Translations under genes and position numbers: made by a program
Notes under the pieces: model-generated
The model's input: only the letters and a program-made list of their open reading frames with translations
Databases searched by the model: none
Told to the model about the DNA's origin: nothing
NCBI GenBank assembly: GCA_013397865.1
Contig: VZTI01004088.1
Location: 1,035,815-1,099,814, forward strand
Direction: 5' to 3'
DNA: 64,000 bases
Source of the DNA: Struthidea cinerea
Lineage: Eukaryota > Chordata > Aves > Passeriformes > Corcoracidae
Shown: positions 60,101 to 64,000 of the stretch, one piece after another
Position numbering within the stretch: position 1 is the stretch's first letter
Layout of the letters: each line of letters starts with the position of its first letter

Positions 60101-61344
60101 CCTGCTCTCCTCCTAAAAAGCACGATTTAGGCTTCAGCCCTTACAAAAACCATTGCAGAAATGAGTCTGCAGCAAAGTAAGGCTTGTGACAGCAAGTGTT
60201 AAATGGTGCAAAGAAGGAAGGGCTGTGAGGATGCATGTGGATAACTCTGTCTTCCAGAGCGGATGGAATAGTCAGCCACATGCTTATTAAAACAAGCATA
60301 AGTCTGTGATAGCAATCTAAGATAATGCTAAGAGGTTTGTCATCCAAGGTAAAAAAAAAAATAGAGGCCAAAACTGGATGCTATTGCTGGACCTGTGTCT
60401 ATAGAAACCACATTTAACCTTAGCAGAGGATCCAACTACACAGGTGACTCTTTATTTGAGAAACGCAAGCACCCTGTTTGGTGTATGCTGACCTTTGCAC
60501 ACAGTCACACTCTTATTTAAAAGAGAAACATGTATATGGAAAAAGAGAAGAATGGAGGTTAGCAACAGGGAGGTAACAAACTTCTGCAACAGAGGTAAAA
60601 ATTTCATTTCTCTGGTGGCAAAGCAGGGCTGTCTTACACAGTTGGCAGGAATGAAGCATTGCTCTTCTCTACTTGAAAAAACTAAGTTGTGGATATGTGA
60701 TTTTAAATCCAGATGGTCACCATCAATGGAACTTAACTGTGATGAATAAAGAGGCAGCTATTTCATCTGCTTAACATTAACTCTTCCCACAGTACATTTT
60801 ATAAGTCACATTCCTAGAGCAAAGGGCATGTGCTTAAGAAGCCACATACAAATCCAGTTTTGCAGGGTAAAAGAAACGGAAATAGCCTTGGTCACTGAGA
60901 GTATTTGAATGCCACTCTGTTAGGCTGTGCACTGCATTTGACAGAGCTAGCAAAGGAAATGAGAAATGATAACTGATAGTGCCCTGATTAGATCAGCCAC
61001 CTTGGGAAAGGTGCTGAAGCAGAGATATTTCACTAAAATAAGGAGAATCCTGGGAATAGATTTCTGGCAAGTGATCGCAAAGGAGATATGGCCAGAATTA
61101 GAAATGGATTTTGCAGGCAGATAAAATGCAATAGATAGAAGGCAGCTCAAAATGATATATCATGAGGGCCTATAGAGCAACTATAAAGTTTGTTCGCAGG
61201 TATTTAACATACAGAGATCCTAGAAAGACTTAACTTCAAAATACGCTTGCTGTGTTATTAACTTTAATGTGCAGAAATAAAACAAAGTTGTATTAAAGCT
61301 CTCTAGCAAAAAAGGAAGCTGCCTCCTCCCCAGCTATCTATCTC
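57177..61344. other. Unique noncoding DNA
   Basis: No gene or transposon recognised. The segment 57.2-57.4 kb is GC-richer with opposed frames. A11 occurs at about 60351-60361. From 60.9 kb onward the sequence is A+T-rich and repeat-free. Confidence 0.5.
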
Positions 61345-61377
61345 TGACTTCAGTGGAATTGCATTACTTTATACCAC
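61345..61377. repeat. Sauropsid palindromic repeat fragment, copy 5
   Basis: 'tgacttcagtggaattgcat' followed by 'tactttatacca' resembles the centre of the same repeat group ('ttgacttcagtggagttac…ttacacca'). Only about 33 bases are recognisable, so this is the weakest member. Confidence 0.3.
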
Positions 61378-62687
61378 AAGACAGAAGTAGAACAGGAATA
61401 TCTTCTTGGGCTTCTGACTGACAAAGATACATGAAAATGTACATTTCATTATTTTATCTTGAAGGAAATTGCTTTATTAATAATGGATAACTATGGGCAG
61501 TGGTAATTAATATATTGTAATAAACTCCTTATATGCATTTCTATAGCTTAACAATGTTTCCTTCTTCGGAAACTCATAGACAAAGCAGTTCTTTAGAATG
61601 ATACTTAGGCATTTTAGGGGGGTTAGCTTTACTAGCTATTAAAAAAAGTCTTCAGTGAACCTGCTGTCCACATCTGCCTGTCTGTTTCCTCCTTAAAAAG
61701 TTCAGCAAACTAAATATAAAGACAACTACGTTCTTGCGGCTCTGCACAGCATGGTGGCCAAGCCAGAGACCTGATGACAGTAACTCGGGGAAAGTCTGCT
61801 ACCTGGGTTCAGTCATAGACGTCAGAGCTCACCACCACGAGAAAAGCGTGCTGACAGCCCATCACTTGCTCCTGTAGTGTCACAAGACTTTGAGATCAGT
61901 CCACGGGCTTATGAGTCTGCAAGTCAATAAAGACCAATACAATGCTCCCAGGGGCCCAAGTCTGGGCCTCTGCTCCTTGCTTCATTGGCCAGTAAAATGC
62001 TGAATTTTGCATAAACAAGTAATGGATTGTGTGTTGTTAGGAACAAAATAAAGATATCACAGTTACAACCACAAAAATCTATGCTGCAGCACACCTGTGT
62101 ATTACAAGATCTTCTCATCCACTGGCTCCAAAGAGCCAAATGTGCATCACTCACATTGCCAGAAAGGAAACAGTCACATAAATCACTTTTGGTATCAATG
62201 GAAGATGCACTTGACAGAGCAAAAATGTCTGAGGAACAGCCAAATACTAACACTTTACCTACCACTGGGATACAAGTTAGTGATAACCATTATCACCATC
62301 ACTGTATCCGTGACAGCAATGGAGCATCAAATTCTGCATCCATAAAACCACAAGCAACTGCCGCTGCATCCCAAGGGAGCTCCCCCTGAATACACAAAGG
62401 TGGAGTTGAAATATGAACTATTTACATGATCAAATATCAAACTATTTGCTGAGGCAAAATCTTCACTGAAATCAGCTAGGACTATCGCAATCAATAGATT
62501 TTGGCATGAAAATGGACAAGCTTCAATTTTTGCCAGCGTTCATGTCCATACTAGCACCAGAATGAATGATTTTCCAGAGTGCCATGCTGCTTACTTCAAC
62601 ACTTGTAGAAGATAAGGCGCTTCCTCACCTACAGCTGTTGCACCTAGGCTGAACCTCTCGTCCCCTGCATTTGGAAACAACCAATCC
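61378..62687. other. Unique noncoding DNA
   Basis: No gene supported. A 120-codon frame at 62027-62389 is overlapped by an antisense frame (61924-62265) and a second sense frame, and has no domain. Confidence 0.5.
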
Positions 62688-63430
62688 ATGTCAGATTCTG
62701 CACCTGGGATGGGGCAACCCTGGATGTACAGACAGACTGGGGAACGAGAGACTGGAGAGCAACACTGTGGAAAGGGCCCTAGGGGTCCTGGTTGACAGCA
62801 AGTTGAACAGATGTCAGCAGTGCCCTGGCAGCCAGGAGGACCAACCTGGGGTGTCCTGGGGGGCATCAGGCACAGCATCGCCAGCCCAGCAAGGGAGGGG
62901 ATTGTCCCACTCTGCTCTGGGGCGACCTCAGCCCTTTGGGTGCCACAATATAAAAAAGCCATCAAGCTGTTTGAGAGCATTCAAAGGAGGGCCATGAAAA
63001 CGGTGAAGGGCCTTGAGGGGAAGCCGTACGAGGAGCAGCTGAGGTCATTTGGTCAGTTCAGCCTGGAGGAGACTGAGGGGAGACCTCACATCCTGGAGGA
63101 TGTAGTAACATCCTCATAAGGGGAAGAGGAGGGGCAGGCACCGATCTCTTCTCAGTGGTGCCCAGTGACAGGACTGAGGGAATGGCCTGAAGTTGTGTCA
63201 GGGAAGGTTTAGGCTGGATATTAGAAAAATTTTCACCCAGAGGGTGGTTGAGCACTGGAACAGGCTCCCCAGGGAAGTGGTCACAACCCCAAGCCTGACA
63301 GAGTTCAAGAAGTGTTTGGACAACACACTCAAGCACATGGTGTGACTTTTGGGACTATTCTGCACAGTGTCAGGAGCTGGACTCCAGTGATCCTCATGGG
63401 TCACTTCTGACTCAGGATGTCCTATGATTC
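62688..63430 (+). mobile_element. Degraded CR1 LINE 3' fragment, with 3' end
   Basis: Collinear with CR1 ORF2 from the 'cRVLHLGHNNP' region to the 3' terminus. Recognisable blocks include LGVLVDSKLNRCQQC (one frame, near 62790) and IQRRAMKTVKGLEGKPYEEQL (another frame, near 62980-63040), so at least one frameshift separates them. The DNA then shows 'ctggatattagaaaaatttt', 'gaacaggctccccagggaag' and the UTR end 'ctggactccagtgatcctca' … 'atgtcctatgattc'. The terminal motif is present once. It differs from the 31.3-kb copy in its 3' UTR, so it belongs to another CR1 subfamily and is older. Confidence 0.85.
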
Positions 63431-64000
63431 CCAGCACTAGCACTTAAGAGCCCCCATCAAAGCAAAGCTCTACTTTTGAAATAAACCCATCTCTCCAATA
63501 GCCCAAGAGATGAATTCTGCTGCCTTCACCATTGTTGTTTTGAATGAGTGAGAGGTGGGAGGGAAGTTTCTGTCAACATTAATCAATATTTAGGTGGTTT
63601 CCTGCCCATTCATTCATGTGCTAAAAGTGTTTTTGACAGTAAGAAATCCACTGAATGTAAGCAGGCCAGTAACAGCTGCTTGAGAAATGCCAATAATACT
63701 GTGCATACCTTCCAAATTTTCCCAATGTCCCCATGTTATTAGCGAATGACAGGAGCTCAAATAAAGCATGTGAAACAGGAAAGCAGGACAAATAATTATA
63801 TTCATAGAAAGACTTCTATACTGGAGCAATTTTTGCTCCAAATACCTTATATCAACAGTAGGTTTTTGGGGTCAGAAAGAAAATAGTTTTTTCACACTAT
63901 GTCTTTGAGAGAGCAGGGTGCTTGGAATCCCTGCTGCTCTGTGGTCCCAGCTTGTATCCCCACAGAACCAGCAGTAGCTAACAGCAGCAAGCAAGATTGA
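63431..64000. other. Unique noncoding stretch to the window end
   Basis: 570 bases, A+T-rich, with no gene or repeat recognised. Confidence 0.5.

Noticed and set aside
62027..62389. 120-codon frame with a His-rich segment
   Set aside because: The HYHHHC stretch comes from a short cat/cac-rich sequence; opposing frames overlap and no metal-binding domain is recognisable.
1..64000. Prokaryotic or phage-like systems (operons, CRISPR, toxin-antitoxin)
   Set aside because: No regularly spaced repeats, no dense coding, no ribosome-binding-site-led gene arrays; repeats are of avian type.

Overview
This window looks like noncoding nuclear DNA from a bird. It contains a 5'-truncated chicken-repeat-1 (CR1) LINE with a long open reverse-transcriptase frame and the typical CR1 3' end, plus two more decayed CR1 tails. 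It also has three solo LTRs of the common avian ERV type that begins TGTCATGGTTTAACCCC. There are faint relics of much older amniote repeats (CR1/L3-type LINE, L2/MIR-type) and several palindromic sauropsid repeats. I found no prokaryotic features, no operon structure, no CRISPR array, no rRNA and no credible tRNA. Family names come from memory of repeat consensus sequences, not from a database search.

No host protein-coding gene could be supported. The many short open frames are in repeats or overlap on both strands without recognisable domains. The only real coding sequence is the CR1 ORF2 remnant at 31345-32574. Host-gene signals are limited to three CpG-rich patches. The left edge (1-430) is a strong CpG island, probably the edge of a promoter or first exon, with one possible splice donor. 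A weaker GC-rich patch lies at about 17.7-18.0 kb. A mini-island at about 50.69-50.87 kb contains a palindromic RFX/X-box-like site and a CRE-like site. The window is best read as intergenic or long-intron sequence.

Layout: 0-0.43 kb CpG island; 2.8-9.6 kb three same-orientation solo LTRs and a pure 75-base A tract; 11.5 kb antisense old LINE relic; 16.3 kb L2/MIR-like tail; 17.7-18.3 kb GC-rich patch; 18.3-31.3 kb largely repeat-poor unique DNA with a 40-bp-period duplication; 31.33-32.65 kb CR1; 32.7-44.4 kb unique DNA with low-complexity tracts; 44.5 kb CR1 relic; 45.9-46.6 kb ancient antisense reverse-transcriptase relic; 50.7 kb mini CpG island; 51-62.6 kb unique DNA; 62.7-63.4 kb third CR1.

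Nothing here amounts to a multi-gene system. The observations most worth checking are the 50.7-kb mini-island, the ancient reverse-transcriptase relic in which all three catalytic motifs can still be read but are inactivated, the 75-bp homopolymer, and the LTR trio with near-intact target-site duplications.
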